Source of the DNA: Rickettsiales bacterium
Lineage (GTDB): Bacteria; Pseudomonadota; Alphaproteobacteria; Rickettsiales; SXRF01
Direction: 5' to 3'
DNA: 64,000 nucleotides
NCBI GenBank assembly: GCA_041396965.1
Contig: JAWKXN010000001.1
Span: 1,736,001-1,800,000, forward strand
Part shown: positions 55,703 to 64,000 of the stretch, in pieces
Numbering within the stretch: the first letter of the stretch is position 1
Layout: the number at the start of each line of letters is the position of its first letter
Made by a program: the position numbers and the translations under genes
Notes under the pieces: model-generated
The model's database searches: none
Seen by the model: the letters and a program-made list of their open reading frames with translations, nothing else
What the model was told of the DNA's origin: nothing

Positions 55703-57532
55703 ATGCATGTTTTCCGTACCCATAATTGCTCACAATTAAGAAAATCAGACGTAAAAACAACCGTAAAGCTTTCTGGCTGGGTTCACCGCAAACGTGATCA
55801 CGGCAACCTCCTATTTGTGGATCTACGTGACCATTATGGAATAACTCAACTGGTCGCGTCACAAGGTGATAAGTCATTTGACACTCTGTCAGATGTCCGC
55901 CTTGAAAGCGTAATAACTATTGATGGTGAGGTAGTGGAAAGAGCGGCGGAAACTATCAATAACTCCTTACCAACTGGAGAAATAGAAGTAGCGGTAGATA
56001 GTTGTATAGTTGAGTCAGCGGCAGAAACCCTACCATTACAAGTAAATCTTGACCGTGAATTCCCAGAGGAAACCCGCCTTAAATACCGCTTTCTTGATTT
56101 GCGCCGTGAGAAGGTCCACAAAAACATCATGCTACGCGCTCAGGTTATCTCTTCTATCCGCAACAAAATGACCGAACAAGACTTTACCGAGTTCCAAACC
56201 CCAATTCTTACCGCCTCCTCACCGGAAGGAGCGAGAGACTATCTGGTGCCATCACGTATCCATCCGGGTAAATTCTATGCCCTACCGCAAGCCCCGCAAC
56301 AATTCAAACAGTTGTTGATGGTATCTGGCTTTGATAAATATTTCCAGATAGCTCCCTGCTTCCGTGATGAGGATGGTCGCGCTGACCGCTCACCAGGTGA
56401 GTTTTATCAACTTGATATGGAAATGTCCTTCGCCACTCAAGATGATGTTTTCGCGGCGATTGAACCGGTACTCCACGATATATTCACCAAGTTTAGCGAT
56501 AAAAAAGTAACTCCGGCTCCTTTCCCTCGTATTACCTATAAGGAAGCCATGCTAAAATACGGTAGCGACAAACCGGATTTGCGTAATCCTATCTTACTTA
56601 GCGACGTAACTGATGTGTGGAAAGGTTCCGGATTCGGAATATTTAATAAGGTAATTGAAGGCGGTGGTGTGGTAAGAGCGATTCCAGCACCAAACTGCGC
56701 TGAAAAGCCACGCAGCTTTTTTGATAATATGATTGAATACGCCAAAACACTTGGCGCGAAAGGTCTTGCCTATATAATTTTTGAAAGAGATGGACAGGCA
56801 AAAAGCCCTATCGCTAAATTCCTTAACGAGGAAAAATTACAAGAACTCAAACAAACCACCGGAATCAAAGATGGAGACGCTGTGTTCTTTTCAAGCGGTA
56901 GTGAGCTGGAAGCAGCAAAGCTCGCGGGTTTTATCCGTAACCATCTTGGTGAGCAACTAGACTTGCTGGAAAAAGACGTTTTCAAATTCCTCTGGGTTGT
57001 TGATTTTCCATATTTTGAGTATGACGAGGAAGAGAAAAAAATCATCTTCAGCCATAATCCTTTCTCTATGCCACAGGGCGGAATGGACTCTCTACTAAAC
57101 AAAGATCCACTGGCAATACTGGCCTATCAGTATGATATTGTCTGCAACGGTATTGAGCTTTCCAGCGGTGCTATCCGTAACCACAAGCCAGAATTAATGT
57201 ATAAAGCCTTTGAGATAGCCGGATATAGCGCGAAAGAAGTTGATAACCAGTTTGGCGGCATGATCTCCGCTTTCAAATTTGGCGCACCACCACATGGTGG
57301 AATAGCACCGGGTATTGACCGTATCGTAATGCTACTCGCCGATGAGCCAAATATCCGTGAGGTCATCGCCTTCCCAATGAATCAGAAAGCTGAGGATCTG
57401 CTGATGCAAGCTCCTAATATAGCGGATGAAAAACAGCTAAGAGAACTGAACATCCAGCTTTCAGCTAAGGCAAAGCAAACCATCGCTGAAGAGACTGAAA
57501 AGCTTGATAATAACGCAATATCAGGAGAATAA
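55703..57532 (+). CDS. aspS: aspartyl-tRNA synthetase
   Basis: 609 residues, the bacterial type with OB-fold anticodon domain (LSGWVHRKRDHGNLLFVDLR), class II core and inserted GAD domain. Motif 2 is CFRDEDGRADRSPGEFYQLD and motif 3 GIAPGIDRIVMLLADEPN. Charges tRNA-Asp; whether it also charges tRNA-Asn cannot be decided without knowing of asnS or gatCAB elsewhere. Confidence 0.97.
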   Translation: MHVFRTHNCSQLRKSDVKTTVKLSGWVHRKRDHGNLLFVDLRDHYGITQLVASQGDKSFDTLSDVRLESVITIDGEVVERAAETINNSLPTGEIEVAVDSCIVESAAETLPLQVNLDREFPEETRLKYRFLDLRREKVHKNIMLRAQVISSIRNKMTEQDFTEFQTPILTASSPEGARDYLVPSRIHPGKFYALPQAPQQFKQLLMVSGFDKYFQIAPCFRDEDGRADRSPGEFYQLDMEMSFATQDDVFAAIEPVLHDIFTKFSDKKVTPAPFPRITYKEAMLKYGSDKPDLRNPILLSDVTDVWKGSGFGIFNKVIEGGGVVRAIPAPNCAEKPRSFFDNMIEYAKTLGAKGLAYIIFERDGQAKSPIAKFLNEEKLQELKQTTGIKDGDAVFFSSGSELEAAKLAGFIRNHLGEQLDLLEKDVFKFLWVVDFPYFEYDEEEKKIIFSHNPFSMPQGGMDSLLNKDPLAILAYQYDIVCNGIELSSGAIRNHKPELMYKAFEIAGYSAKEVDNQFGGMISAFKFGAPPHGGIAPGIDRIVMLLADEPNIREVIAFPMNQKAEDLLMQAPNIADEKQLRELNIQLSAKAKQTIAEETEKLDNNAISGE

Positions 57533-57665
57533 TAGGCAATTATAGATATATTTTAATTGTTTTTTCACTGATATTTAACCCGATATTTATCCTTGCAAGT
57601 CATAATGACATAAGTTAGTCATGTGCCTTGATTATTGTTTCTTAGTTTGCGTAGTTGTTAAAAAT

Positions 57666-58250
57666 ATGGATAATTCAACTGAAAAAATGGCAATAAGCCG
57701 CCGTAACCTTATTATAGGAACCGCTTCTGTAGCCGGACTGGCGCTTGTTCCAGAACAATTGCTCGCTGGTATTTCACGTAAATCTAAACGTAGCTTGTAT
57801 CACAGTTCACGTTTCCTTGCCTTTGAGAATTTACATACAGGGGAAATGGCAAAATTCACCTATTGGGAAAATGGTCGCTATATCAAAAGCACGTTGTCAG
57901 AAATAAACCATATATTGCGAGACCACCGTACCGATGAGGTCGCTCGCATTGACGTTAACCTGCTTAACCATCTTTTTGCCCTACACGCTAAGCTGGACTC
58001 TAAAAAACCTTTTCAGATAATATCTGGTTATCGCTCTCCAAAAACCAACGCTAAATTACGCCGCACCAGCAGTGGGGTAGCGAAAAAGAGCTTACATATG
58101 CAAGGACGCGCTATTGACGTAAATATAGAAGGTGTAAGCCTATCGCGTCTAAGAAAAGCCGCTATTGACATGAAATTCGGTGGCGTTGGCTATTACCCAG
58201 AATCTAGCTTTATACATATTGATACTGGCGATATTCGTCAATGGGGATAG
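57666..58250 (+). CDS. DUF882/M15-like peptidoglycan peptidase with Tat signal
   Basis: About 194 residues from the ATG at 57666. The Tat signal ISRRNLIIGTASVAGLALVP runs to about residue 35. The catalytic domain has FQIISGYRSPKTNAKLRR, SLHMQGRAIDV and FIHIDTG, giving the His-Asp-His zinc site of the M15/DUF882 (YcbK-like) family. Probably a periplasmic murein endopeptidase or carboxypeptidase. Confidence 0.9.
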   Translation: MDNSTEKMAISRRNLIIGTASVAGLALVPEQLLAGISRKSKRSLYHSSRFLAFENLHTGEMAKFTYWENGRYIKSTLSEINHILRDHRTDEVARIDVNLLNHLFALHAKLDSKKPFQIISGYRSPKTNAKLRRTSSGVAKKSLHMQGRAIDVNIEGVSLSRLRKAAIDMKFGGVGYYPESSFIHIDTGDIRQWG

Positions 58251-58274
58251 CTCTAGCCCCTATTCCCTGAATCC

Positions 58275-59237
58275 TCAGTTCTCCAACTCCTTTAAACTCT
58301 TACTTCTTGCTAGAGGATGATGCTCACGTACCAGTTTTGACAATCTATCAGCGGCGACATGTGTATATATCTGGGTGGTTGAAACATCACTATGTCCAAG
58401 CAACTCCTGTATTACCCTCAGATCCGCTCCTCCCTCAAGCAAATGCGTAGCAAAAGAGTGACGCAACGTATGTGGTGATATTTTTTGTGGATCAATACCC
58501 GCATTAATAGCTAATTCCTTTAACATAACACCAAATTGCTGACGGGTTATATATCCATCCGCGCGGTGATAAGGAAACAACCATACTGATTTTTCTTTTT
58601 CCTGAAGAAATCCATCCCTCACCTCAAGATAACGGTTAAGCGCTATGCGAGTACTATTATTTATTGGAACTATCCTCTCTTTATTTCCTTTACCCTTAAC
58701 TATAATGAAATCAGCTTTTACCTGCTTACTATTCTCACTTACTTTAAGTGCTGAAAGTTTAAGACTCACCAACTCAGAAACCCGTAACCCCGCCCCATAA
58801 ATAAGCTCCAACATAGCGTATAATCTTACTGACTGCGCAGATTCATCAATAATAGCGGTATGTATCAGTGCTAGCACCTCCTCCTTACTTAAAGTGGAAG
58901 GCAGCCTTTTAGGTAATTTTGGTGTCTCTATGGTTATGGTCGGGTCATCAGAACGATAATTCTCACTATAAAGAAAAGAAAAAAACTGGCGAAGGGCGGA
59001 TAATTTTCTGGCAATCGTCGGCGTGCTCATCCCATCACTAGAAAGAGAAGCCAAAAATTTCTCTATTTTATTACTTGAAATCCGCAATATTTTCTCTTTT
59101 TTTTCCAAACAGTAACGTAGAAAATCCGAAAGATCTCGCCTGTAAGCAAGCAAAGTTCCGCCTGCTATCGCTCTTTCCGAGACCATCATTTCTAAAAATT
59201 GCTCTAGTAAATTCTCATCTTCTCTGTTGCTTTTCAT
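58275..59237 (-). CDS. xerD: tyrosine recombinase XerD
   Basis: 320 residues. N-terminal SAM-like core-binding domain and catalytic domain with Arg in GAGLRVSEL, HTLRHSFATHLLEGG (His-x-x-Arg) and the nucleophile in TTQIYTHV. Resolves chromosome dimers at dif with XerC. Divergent to aroK, its usual alphaproteobacterial neighbour, but an IS copy now lies between. Confidence 0.93.
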   Translation of the reverse strand: MKSNREDENLLEQFLEMMVSERAIAGGTLLAYRRDLSDFLRYCLEKKEKILRISSNKIEKFLASLSSDGMSTPTIARKLSALRQFFSFLYSENYRSDDPTITIETPKLPKRLPSTLSKEEVLALIHTAIIDESAQSVRLYAMLELIYGAGLRVSELVSLKLSALKVSENSKQVKADFIIVKGKGNKERIVPINNSTRIALNRYLEVRDGFLQEKEKSVWLFPYHRADGYITRQQFGVMLKELAINAGIDPQKISPHTLRHSFATHLLEGGADLRVIQELLGHSDVSTTQIYTHVAADRLSKLVREHHPLARSKSLKELEN

Positions 59238-59409
59238 AATGGCTAATCAAATAAAAACTGGAAGTTTACATCTGGAATAACTATAAATTACAATAACAGA
59301 ACTGTTATGTCATCCTGAATGAATATGAGGGTTATTTACATTTTGATCATCCTGCTGATAGTATAATGATAGAGCTGGATAACCAAGATCCCTCTACTAA
59401 GCTCGGGAT

Positions 59410-60519
59410 TGTAAAAGTCAAATAATTCGGTGTCAGATTTTGTAAAGTCACTAATTGAGTCAAACTTTATAAATGAGGCAACGCATGAGCAAACAAGAAT
59501 TACGCAGTGGCAAGGACAGAGTTCTTGAGTCAAGCACAATAAAGCGGATGGAGTTTTTATGTTCGGAATATGAATTAATTAAGGCAAAGCGACACACAAG
59601 ATTTTGTTTTGTCAGTGAATTTTATAAATTTCATAATCTAACCCGTCAGAATTTCATAAAATACTATAATCGTTACAAAAGTAGTGGTTCTAAATTAGAA
59701 TTATTGCCTCAAAAACGCGGTGCTAAATATAAAACTAGGAGAATTTTACCTCATATAGAACAACAGATTATAGGCTTACGGCAAAAAGGTTTGAATCGTT
59801 TTGAGATACATGCTGATTTACAGATTTCTGAACATGAAACTCGTCCTTGTCCTAGCACTATTTATAATATAAGCAAAAAACATGGATTTAACAGATTGCA
59901 GCCAAGAATGATGGAAGAAAAACGCAAGATTATCAAAGAAAAAGCCGGTGAGCTAGGGCATATAGATTGCCATTACCTACCCAAAGGCATGATTTCCGGT
60001 GATAATAAACGTTATTATCTGGTGGGGCTGATTGACCATAAAACTTCTCTAGCGTGGTGTGAGGTTATTCCTGAAGTTACATCGCTAAATGTGATGTTTT
60101 CTACAATGAAGCTACTTAATTTATTCAAGAAAGAGTTTGGTTTTGATTTTGTTGAGATACTAACGGATAATGGTTCAGAGTTTGGCAGTGGTAGTAACGA
60201 TCCAGCAACTATTAAGAAAAATCCTTTTATGCGTCTGCTTTTTGAACTTAAAATAAAACATCGCCGAACTAAACCTTACAGACCACAAACTAACGGAAAA
60301 ATAGAGAGATTCTGGAAAACAATAGAAGAAGATTTGCTGCGTGAAATGGTATTCGACTCGCTAGACCAGCTCAAAAATGAAGTGTTCGAGTATATGACTT
60401 ACTACAACTACGCAAGACCTCACTCCGCCGCAAATGGAAAAACTCCTTCTCATCTTATTGGAAAAAATATAACATGAAACAGATTACAAAATCTGACACC
60501 GAATTATTTGACTTTTACA
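59410..60519 (+). mobile_element. IS481-like insertion sequence, copy 2
   Basis: 1110 bp, the same length and 36-bp inverted repeats as copy 1, with a 5-bp duplication GGGAT (59405-59409 and 60520-60524). It lies in the divergent xerD-aroK gap. In reverse complement the target reads TGTC-ATCCC-GAGC, the same position as TGTC-ACCCC-GC in copy 1. Confidence 0.93.
59473..60477 (+). CDS. IS481-like DDE transposase, copy 2
   Basis: 334 residues, identical to copy 1 (same D, D and E motifs), intact. The IS ends 54 nt before aroK, so outward transcription could affect that gene. Confidence 0.93.
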   Translation: MRQRMSKQELRSGKDRVLESSTIKRMEFLCSEYELIKAKRHTRFCFVSEFYKFHNLTRQNFIKYYNRYKSSGSKLELLPQKRGAKYKTRRILPHIEQQIIGLRQKGLNRFEIHADLQISEHETRPCPSTIYNISKKHGFNRLQPRMMEEKRKIIKEKAGELGHIDCHYLPKGMISGDNKRYYLVGLIDHKTSLAWCEVIPEVTSLNVMFSTMKLLNLFKKEFGFDFVEILTDNGSEFGSGSNDPATIKKNPFMRLLFELKIKHRRTKPYRPQTNGKIERFWKTIEEDLLREMVFDSLDQLKNEVFEYMTYYNYARPHSAANGKTPSHLIGKNIT

Positions 60520-60573
60520 GGGATGACAATAAAAAAAATATTATAATATAATCAATAAGCTTTTAATAACTAA

Positions 60574-61143
60574 ATGACCAAACAGCCTGAAAATAAAGCT
60601 CCTGATTTTATCTCAAAGCCGGTAGTTCTAGTCGGACTTATGGGCGCGGGAAAATCCACAGTCGGACGCAGACTAGCTGCCTCTCTTGGCATACAATTCA
60701 TAGATTCTGACAATGAGATAGTAGAAGCCGCCGGATGTAGTATATCAGATATTTTTGAAAGTTATGGTGAGGAGATTTTTCGTGATCTTGAGCAGCGTGT
60801 AATATCAAGATTAATTAGCTCTGAGCCATGTATTATAGCAACCGGAGGCGGTGCTTTCATCCAACCTCACATACGTGAAATTATAAAAAACAACTCAACA
60901 TCAGTATGGCTTAGAGCCGGTTTTGAGATATTGCTTGAAAGAGTATCAAGAAAAGACAACCGCCCTCTTCTTAAAACCGGTGATAAAAATGAAATACTAA
61001 AAAAACTTATGCAACAAAGATATCCAATTTATGAAAAAGCCGATATTACAGTGGATAGCGATACTGGAACTCATGAGTCAGTAGTGGTAGGAATCATTGA
61101 AGAGCTAAAAAACTGGCATGCTCGCAACCAAACAACCAAGTAA
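60574..61143 (+). CDS. aroK: shikimate kinase
   Basis: 189 residues. Walker A LMGAGKSTVGRRLA, shikimate-binding DSDNEI and FRDLEQRV, ATGGGAF, and the lid RKDNRPLL. Phosphorylates shikimate on the way to chorismate and aromatic amino acids. Its own upstream region is now short because the IS sits 54 nt away; start at ATG 60574 lacks a strong ribosome site. Confidence 0.95.
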   Translation: MTKQPENKAPDFISKPVVLVGLMGAGKSTVGRRLAASLGIQFIDSDNEIVEAAGCSISDIFESYGEEIFRDLEQRVISRLISSEPCIIATGGGAFIQPHIREIIKNNSTSVWLRAGFEILLERVSRKDNRPLLKTGDKNEILKKLMQQRYPIYEKADITVDSDTGTHESVVVGIIEELKNWHARNQTTK

Positions 61144-61154
61144 AGTTAAAAATA

Positions 61155-62261
61155 ATGACCGAAAAAATACAACTAAATATAGCCCATCATAATTACGACA
61201 TAATAGTTGGTGATCGCCTGATAAATAAAGTTGGAAAATATATATCACCCCTCCTTAAAAATAATCAGGTAATAATAGTCAGTGACGAAAATGTGGCAAA
61301 GCTGTATTTGCACAGACTATCTAACTCTCTTGAGGAAGAAAAAATAAATTTCCGCTCACTGGTAGTTCCCGCTGGAGAATCCACCAAAAGCCTATCCTCA
61401 TTCAACAAACTTATAGAAGATCTTCTCGCGCAAAATCCAGATAGGAAAACAACCCTAATCGCACTTGGTGGTGGTGTTGTTGGTGATATAACAGGGTTTG
61501 CCGCCAGCGTCCTACTACGCGGGGTTAATTTCATTCAGATTCCAACAACCCTACTTTCGCAAGTAGATAGTTCTGTTGGTGGCAAAACAGGGATAAATTC
61601 TTCTTTCGGTAAAAATCTTATTGGTAGTTTCCATCAACCAATACTGGTTTTATCAGACGTATCAACCTTAAATACACTTGATAAAAGGGAGCTAGCCTCA
61701 GGATACGCGGAAGTGGTAAAATATGGGCTAATAAATGATGTTGAGTTTTTTAACTGGCTGGAAAAAAACGCTTCTGAAATGCTCTTAGGAAATAGTGAAC
61801 TTAGAAAAGAGGCTATAGTAAAAAGCTGCCGCGCGAAAGCCTCCATAGTAATCGCTGATGAAAAAGAGAGGAACATAAGAGCGTTCCTTAATCTTGGCCA
61901 TACCTTCGCCCACGCTTTTGAGGCAGAAACCGGATATAGCGATGAATTACTACACGGAGAAGCCGTAGCTATTGGCATGAGTCTTGCTTTTAAGGCTTCC
62001 GTAAAACTTGGTATATGTCCTGATGATGATTATAATAGAGTAAAGAATCACTTAAATGACATAGGACTAAATACTTCCTTACTAACTATAAGAAAAAACT
62101 GGGATATTAATAAAATTATGGAACATTTCAGCAGAGACAAAAAAGCGGTTGGCGACCGCCTTACCTTTATCCTTACAAGAGGAATTGGCAAAGCCTTTAT
62201 AGCAAGTGACGTAAATCCCGATATAATATATAAAACATTGCAAGAAGCGTTATCAGAATAA
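61155..62261 (+). CDS. aroB: 3-dehydroquinate synthase
   Basis: 368 residues. NAD and metal-binding features: LIALGGGVVGDITGFAAS, IPTTLLSQVDSSVGGKTGIN, and the metal His in LNLGHTFAHAFE and LLHGEAVAIGM. Cyclises DAHP to 3-dehydroquinate, two steps before aroK. 11 nt after aroK. Confidence 0.97.
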   Translation: MTEKIQLNIAHHNYDIIVGDRLINKVGKYISPLLKNNQVIIVSDENVAKLYLHRLSNSLEEEKINFRSLVVPAGESTKSLSSFNKLIEDLLAQNPDRKTTLIALGGGVVGDITGFAASVLLRGVNFIQIPTTLLSQVDSSVGGKTGINSSFGKNLIGSFHQPILVLSDVSTLNTLDKRELASGYAEVVKYGLINDVEFFNWLEKNASEMLLGNSELRKEAIVKSCRAKASIVIADEKERNIRAFLNLGHTFAHAFEAETGYSDELLHGEAVAIGMSLAFKASVKLGICPDDDYNRVKNHLNDIGLNTSLLTIRKNWDINKIMEHFSRDKKAVGDRLTFILTRGIGKAFIASDVNPDIIYKTLQEALSE

Positions 62262-62271
62262 AGTGACCTCT

Positions 62272-63564
62272 ATGGATAATGAATTGATATTTTACCTTAT
62301 CACAATAGTTATATTATTAATCCTCTCTGGTTTATTCTCAGCCGCTGAAACCGCCCTTACCGCAGTATCGAGAGCGCGTATATATCAACTCATGATGAAT
62401 GGCGACAAAAAAGCAAAAAAAGTAAATAAAATAAAAGAACAAAAAGAAACTATGATAAGCACCATCCTGCTTAGTAATAACGCAGTGAATATCGCCGCAT
62501 CAGCGCTTGCCACCGCACTCGCCATCCGCCTGTTTGGTGATGGAAGTGGTCTTCTAATAGTAACAGTAGTAATGACATTGCTAGTTGTAATATTTAGTGA
62601 AGTGTTACCAAAAACTTACGCTATCCAGAACGCCGAGAAAGTATCCCTTGTTTTTTCTACACCCCTTGCTGTGTTAATGCGCTTATTTATCCCCCTTACC
62701 ATCAGCATCCAATTTATTATCATAAGACTCATGAACGTTCTTGGAATGAAAAACCCTAAAAACAGTATGGTATTTGCTGGAAATGACGTAGTACGTGGTA
62801 CGATAGAACTACAACATCGTGAGGGAAAACTAATAAAACAAGATCGTGACATGCTTGGTAGCATACTAGATCTTAACGATGTGGAAATAAAAGACATAAT
62901 GATCCACCGCAAAGAAGTACAAACTCTTGATTGTGAATTACCGGTAAATGAATTCATAGAAGAAGCCATATCAACCCAGCATACCCGCATTCCCATATGG
63001 AAAGAACAAACTGATAATATTATTGGAATACTTCACGTAAAAGACCTGATAAAATTGATAAGAGAACATGGTGATAACCTTACCATACGTTCTATCTTGG
63101 AAATATGCTCTGATCCTTGGTTTGTACCAGAAATCACCAACTTAAGAGACCAACTTTTAGAATTCCGCAATCGCAGACAACATTTCGCTTTGGTAATAGA
63201 CGAATATGGCGACTGGCAGGGAATAGTCACACTGGAGGATATTATTGAGGAAATAGTCGGCGATATAGAGGATGAACACGATGAGATAGACAATAACATC
63301 CAAAAAATTAAAGATGGTAGCTATATTATAAATGGGAACGTTACTATCAGAGATATTAATAGACATCTTAGCTGGAACCTTCCTGATGATAATGCCTCTA
63401 CCATCGCTGGACTTCTAATACATGAAGCTCGTACAATACCTGACGTTAACGAAACCCACAATTTTCATGGATTTGACTGTACTGTCCTTAAAAAATCTGC
63501 GACGCAAATAACCCGTGTAAAAATGACTAAACATCAAGATGCGGAAAATGACTACACAGTTTGA
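62272..63564 (+). CDS. CNNM/CorC-family transporter (DUF21-CBS-CorC_HlyC)
   Basis: About 430 residues from ATG 62272; a GTG three codons upstream also fits. An N-terminal DUF21 domain with three to four transmembrane helices (about 5-155; SAAETALTAVSRAR), a CBS pair (about 205-330; RIPIWKEQTDNIIGILHVKD), then the CorC/HlyC domain (IINGNVTIRDINRHL). Homologues are linked to Mg/Co efflux. Conserved neighbour of aroB in alphaproteobacteria. Confidence 0.9.
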   Translation: MDNELIFYLITIVILLILSGLFSAAETALTAVSRARIYQLMMNGDKKAKKVNKIKEQKETMISTILLSNNAVNIAASALATALAIRLFGDGSGLLIVTVVMTLLVVIFSEVLPKTYAIQNAEKVSLVFSTPLAVLMRLFIPLTISIQFIIIRLMNVLGMKNPKNSMVFAGNDVVRGTIELQHREGKLIKQDRDMLGSILDLNDVEIKDIMIHRKEVQTLDCELPVNEFIEEAISTQHTRIPIWKEQTDNIIGILHVKDLIKLIREHGDNLTIRSILEICSDPWFVPEITNLRDQLLEFRNRRQHFALVIDEYGDWQGIVTLEDIIEEIVGDIEDEHDEIDNNIQKIKDGSYIINGNVTIRDINRHLSWNLPDDNASTIAGLLIHEARTIPDVNETHNFHGFDCTVLKKSATQITRVKMTKHQDAENDYTV

Positions 63565-63591
63565 TTATCCACAAAAAATTAAACTGATGAA

Positions 63592-63774
63592 ATGAGCAAA
63601 AACGATTATATAATAGAATATATAAAAATCGGTAATTCGGTTAAGGTAACAGCCTTTGATCCAAAAACTCTAAAGGAAGTATCTATAATAGGCGCTGTTG
63701 GAACAGATAAAAAACAATTAGCCGAACTTGCAATCCGCAAACTTATTTATATGATAGATAAAAATAGCGAGTAA
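63592..63774 (+). CDS. DUF6898-like small protein
   Basis: 60 residues: YIKIGNSVKVTAFDPKTLKE followed by VSIIGAVGTDKKQLAELAIR and KLIYMIDK. It resembles the short protein of unknown function that follows the CNNM gene after aroB in many alphaproteobacteria. Cytoplasmic. Assignment rests on pattern and synteny. Confidence 0.65.
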   Translation: MSKNDYIIEYIKIGNSVKVTAFDPKTLKEVSIIGAVGTDKKQLAELAIRKLIYMIDKNSE

Positions 63775-63825
63775 TGTCTTATAAATTTCAAAAATGCTAA
63801 ACATAGTAGCAAATAGATTCAAATT

Positions 63826-64000
63826 ATGGCTCTAAAATCATATATAAAAAAAATATTTTCTACGAAGAAAAAGAAAAATAAAAAGCGTAGAACCAACAGC
63901 AAAAAAACTGGGAATACCAGAAAAAACTATGGCAGCACCGGCAAATCATCAGCAAAGAAAAAAGTAAGTACCGCAAATAGCCGTCTTGCTGTATATCCAT
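63826..64000 (+). CDS. partial gene with lysine-rich N-terminus, runs off the window
   Basis: From ATG 63826 the frame is open to the end of the window (58 codons): MALKSYIKKIFSTKKKKNKK and onward, basic and Ser/Asn-rich. It may be a basic cytoplasmic tail before a membrane segment beyond the window. It cannot be identified from this piece. Confidence 0.4.
   Translation, partial: MALKSYIKKIFSTKKKKNKKRRTNSKKTGNTRKNYGSTGKSSAKKKVSTANSRLAVYP

Larger units (their letters stand above)
59308..60528. repeat. palindromic repeat split by IS copy 2
   Basis: Opens TGTCATCCTGAATG (59308) and closes, after the IS, GGGATGACA at 60528. Without the IS and one duplicate it is about 106 bp. Its 3' arm (GATCCCTCTACTAAGCTCGGG) resembles the 3' arm of the repeat inside mtaB (GATCCCTCGTCGC...GCTCGGG). 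Confidence 0.75.

Overview
The window comes from an AT-rich alphaproteobacterium. A solitary 16S rRNA gene of alphaproteobacterial type (about 20533-22022), the syntenic envelope operon pyrH-frr-uppS-cdsA-dxr-rseP-bamA-skp-lpxD-fabZ-lpxA-lpxI-lpxB, the block xerD/aroK-aroB-CNNM-DUF6898, and LpxI rather than LpxH all point there. The 16S is closed by a terminator and is not followed by tRNA-Ile/Ala or 23S. That split arrangement is known from Rickettsiales, and protein-coding palindromic repeats plus decayed transposons fit a host-associated lineage. Shikimate-pathway genes, class II fructose bisphosphatase, flagellin and muropeptide recycling show it is not as reduced as Rickettsia. I cannot place it more finely.

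Layout. 1-4.1 kb: sensor histidine kinase and a secreted DUF4139 protein. 4.1-6.6 kb: a graveyard of broken transposons (IS30, IS256-like, IS1595) with an orphan gene and a truncated dehydrogenase. 6.6-7.5 kb: flagellin. 7.9-12.6 kb: four membrane-glycan genes (GT2, two DUF2142 paralogues, PAP2). 12.6-20 kb: ftsY, hypothetical genes, a prepilin-like gene cut by an IS1595 end, mtaB carrying an in-frame palindromic repeat, a PIN/Phd toxin-antitoxin pair, GNAT, dapF and a methyltransferase. 20-24 kb: 16S rRNA and a 1.8-kb island (IS200, GrlR-like gene, RelE/RHH pair) flanked by direct repeats. 24-37.4 kb: the envelope operon. 37.5-44.5 kb: one 2315-residue exported protein. 44.5-46.9 kb (minus): iscX, tsaE, amgK, murU. 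47-52 kb: an orphan gene, a complete IS481-like element, ettA, and an orphan gene behind a Fur-box-like site. 52-58 kb: glpX, ALDH7-like dehydrogenase, DUF167, aspS, DUF882. 58-64 kb: xerD, the second copy of the IS, aroK, aroB, CNNM transporter, DUF6898.

The core theme is envelope building: isoprenoid precursors and undecaprenyl phosphate (dxr, uppS), phospholipid (cdsA), lipid A (lpxD, fabZ, lpxA, lpxI, lpxB), outer-membrane assembly (bamA, skp, rseP) and murein recycling (amgK, murU).

The most unusual signals are repeat biology. Two copies of one IS (36-bp perfect terminal repeats, 5-bp target duplications) have both entered the end of a palindromic repeat at the equivalent position TGTC/AYCCC/G, and a related repeat sits in frame inside mtaB. 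A roughly 67-nt sequence followed by two different terminators flanks the island after the 16S gene. No CRISPR array and no tRNA gene was seen.
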